DNA of 37,046 bases from Klebsiella pneumoniae (lineage in GTDB: Bacteria > Pseudomonadota > Gammaproteobacteria > Pseudomonadales > Pseudohongiellaceae), in the NCBI GenBank assembly GCA_945877175.1, contig CAMCRC010000021.1, positions 1 to 37,046 on the forward strand. Direction: 5' to 3'. This document shows, in pieces, positions 35,539-37,046 of the stretch. The translations under genes and the position numbers were made by a program. Below the pieces are notes generated by a model. It was not told the origin of the DNA. It ran no database searches and saw only the letters and a program-made list of their open reading frames with translations. Numbering within the stretch: the stretch's first letter is position 1; every line of letters starts with the position of its first letter.

Positions 35539-35785
35539 TGCGCTCTCTGGGTGGAGTCAGACCAGCAGGAACAGCAACCCGAAGGCGATCACGCCCACCA
35601 CGGCGGCGGTGATGGCGGACAGTGCCGCCATTATTTCAGTGACGGATTGAGCGCCGCGGAGTACTTCGGCGACACACGCTGAAGCGACCACTGCCTATGA
35701 TTTGGCGATCTTCGGTAATCAAACAGAAAGCTGCGCCATCGCGCTCACGCCGCCTCTCCCCGCGACTGACACGCCCGCACAGACT

Positions 35786-35810
35786 GTGGGAGCAAGCCCT
35801 GCACGCGAAC
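35786..35810 (+). repeat. Degenerate REP element
   Basis: GTGGGAGCAAGC followed by CCTGCACGCGAAC resembles the full REP units elsewhere in the window with several substitutions that break the palindrome. It lies just beyond the 3' end of hldE. Confidence 0.6.
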
Positions 35811-35836
35811 CACTGCGCGGAGGAGTCGTGCCGGGG

Positions 35837-37046
35837 TCAGCCCTTCAGCTTCTCCACGATGGCCGACGTCGAGCAATTGTCCAGAAACGCCAGCACCCGT
35901 ACCTCGCCGCCGTAGCCCTGCACGTAGTCGCCCCCCACCACCTGGTCAATACTGTAATCCCCTCCCTTCACCAGAATGTCCGGCTGCAGCAGGTGCAGCA
36001 GCGCCTCGGGCGTGTCCTCCGCGAACGACACCACCCAGTCCACCGCCTCCAGCCCGGCCAGCACGGCCATGCGCCGCTCCACCGGATTGATGGGGCGGCC
36101 GGAGCCTTTCAGGCGCTTGACCGAGGCGTCGTCGTTGATGGCGACGATCAGGCGCTGGCCCAGCTTGCGGGCATCGGCCAGATAGCCGACATGGCCCGCG
36201 TGAATGATGTCGAAGCAGCCGTTGGTGAACACCACTTTTTCGCCATGGGCGCGGGCGTCATCCACTGCCAGCAGTAGTTGTTCGGCGCTCATCACGCCGC
36301 GGCCCGTGCCGTCCTCCCGCTGAATGGCGCGGCGCAGTTCCGGGCCGCTGATGGCCGCCGTGCCCAGTTTGCCAACGGCCAGACCAGCCGCCAGATTCGC
36401 CAGCGCGGTACCCACGTCCAGCGTACTGCCCGCCGCCAGTGCGGCCGCCAGCACGGCCACCACGGTGTCGCCGGCGCCGGTGACATCGAATACTTCCTGG
36501 GCGCGGGTGGGCATGTGCAGCTCGGGGTGCCCGGCACGCAGCAGGGTCATGCCGTGCTCGCCGCGGGTGATGAGCAGGGCCTCCAGCTCCAGCTCCTGCA
36601 ACAGACGCAGCCCGCGTGACGACAGTTCTTCCTCACTGTGGCACTTGCCAACGATGGTCTCGAATTCCGCAAGATTGGGGGTAATGAGGGTCGCGCCACG
36701 GTACTTGCTGAAATCACTGCCCTTGGGGTCGACGATCACGGGCACCCTGCGGGCCCGCGCGGCCTGGATCAGCGCCTGGGTGTGGCGCAGCGCGCCCTTG
36801 TTGTAGTCCGAAAGCACCAGTACCTGAGTCTCGGGCAGCATGGCCAGTGCGCGCTCTTCCAGCGCTGCCAAGGCGGCCACGTCGAAGTCCTGCTCGAAGT
36901 CCACCCGCAGCAACTGCTGGTGCTGGCTGATCACGCGCAGCTTGGTGATGGTGGGCGCCGAGTCGCAACGGGCAAAGGCACACAACACGCCGGCGCCCTG
37001 CAGGCGCTCCTGCAACTCTTCCCCCGCTTCGTCGTGACCGACGATG
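35837..37046 (-). CDS. hldE: Bifunctional heptose 7-phosphate kinase/heptose 1-phosphate adenylyltransferase, 5' end beyond window
   Basis: About 403 C-terminal residues are visible of an expected 475 or so; the frame stays open to the window edge (upstream residues read IVGHDEAGEELQERL). The enzyme makes ADP-heptose for the lipopolysaccharide inner core. The PfkB-type kinase half contains LVLSDYNKGAL, VDPKG, TPNLAEFE and the active-site DVTGAGDT. The adenylyltransferase half begins VVFTNGCFDIIHAGHVGYL with the HxGH motif and continues with AINDDASVKRLKG, ERMAVLAGLEAVDWVV-like residues and LVKGGDY. Gene order with waaA nearby fits lipopolysaccharide core synthesis. Confidence 0.94.
   Translation of the reverse strand, partial: IVGHDEAGEELQERLQGAGVLCAFARCDSAPTITKLRVISQHQQLLRVDFEQDFDVAALAALEERALAMLPETQVLVLSDYNKGALRHTQALIQAARARRVPVIVDPKGSDFSKYRGATLITPNLAEFETIVGKCHSEEELSSRGLRLLQELELEALLITRGEHGMTLLRAGHPELHMPTRAQEVFDVTGAGDTVVAVLAAALAAGSTLDVGTALANLAAGLAVGKLGTAAISGPELRRAIQREDGTGRGVMSAEQLLLAVDDARAHGEKVVFTNGCFDIIHAGHVGYLADARKLGQRLIVAINDDASVKRLKGSGRPINPVERRMAVLAGLEAVDWVVSFAEDTPEALLHLLQPDILVKGGDYSIDQVVGGDYVQGYGGEVRVLAFLDNCSTSAIVEKLKG

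Larger units (their letters stand above)
35464..35836. other. Intergenic region between sppA and hldE
   Basis: This 373-bp stretch holds the sppA promoter (35509-35538), a decayed REP unit (35786-35810) and one possible small minus-strand reading frame at 35557-35691: 44 codons, GTG start, hydrophobic C-terminus ending VVGVIAFGLLFLLV. That frame has no ribosome binding site and no family I know, so I do not call it a gene. I see nothing else. Confidence 0.6.

Noticed and set aside
35557-35691. A 44-codon minus-strand frame with a hydrophobic C-terminus, considered as a small membrane protein or filamentous phage coat-like peptide.
   Set aside because: It has no ribosome binding site, no typical signal peptide or basic tail, a GTG start by default, and no nearby phage genes; it overlaps the upstream side of the sppA promoter region.

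Overview
The window is a dense, GC-rich chromosomal segment of a Gram-negative bacterium, most likely a marine or aquatic gammaproteobacterium. The evidence is lipopolysaccharide core genes (waaA, and hldE at the edge), several gene pairings that resemble Pseudomonas gene order (nudF with a YqiB/DUF1249 gene; waaA next to an FAD oxidoreductase and an aldo/keto reductase), an RpoE-ChrR singlet-oxygen type sigma factor system, a two-component pair of the 'marine proteobacterial dedicated sortase' type, and Pseudomonas-like REP palindromes between genes. Genus assignment is not possible from the sequence alone. I see no rRNA, tRNA, CRISPR, prophage or insertion sequence.

Layout. Positions 1-1327 (minus): ppiC, nudF and the start of a DUF1249 gene, joined by ATGA overlaps. 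Positions 1465-4252: an ECF11 sigma factor and its ChrR zinc/cupin anti-sigma factor (minus), divergent from an NTF2-like protein and an unknown exported protein (plus). The shared intergenic region holds two matching TGATC(C/T)-N16-CGTAA promoters, one on each strand. Positions 4230-7144 (minus): a sensor kinase and response regulator of the Pds type with no sortase nearby. Positions 7390-11137: a glutathione S-transferase, DAHP synthase and thiC. Positions 11502-14877 (plus): a TolC-family outer membrane protein, then a sialidase-like BNR protein coupled to a small membrane protein.

Positions 14849-23091 form an unbroken minus-strand run, read from high to low coordinates: lipocalin-like protein, DUF2868 membrane protein, DUF3482 GTPase, DUF486 small membrane protein, SGNH hydrolase, ferrochelatase (hemH) and an LtaS/OpgB-like phosphoglycerol transferase. 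Positions 23248-27605 hold tesB, a second GST with a cupin protein, a PepQ-type prolidase and a VIT/CCC1 transporter. Positions 27800-31377 (minus) hold waaA and, overlapping it by 4 bp, a gene for a remarkable 763-residue exported protein: a complete class D (OXA-type) beta-lactamase domain fused to a complete M20 metallopeptidase domain. Positions 31541-33600 (plus) hold an FAD oxidoreductase and an aldo/keto reductase. Positions 33622-37046 (minus) hold sppA and the truncated hldE.

Most of the window is core metabolism and envelope biogenesis. The best candidate for something new is the OXA-M20 fusion next to waaA. Secondary points are the compact ECF11 module with its mirrored promoters, the Pds two-component pair without a sortase, a 17-bp palindrome inside the tolC promoter, and a REP array expanded into 17-bp tandem units that reaches into the stop codon of the fusion gene.
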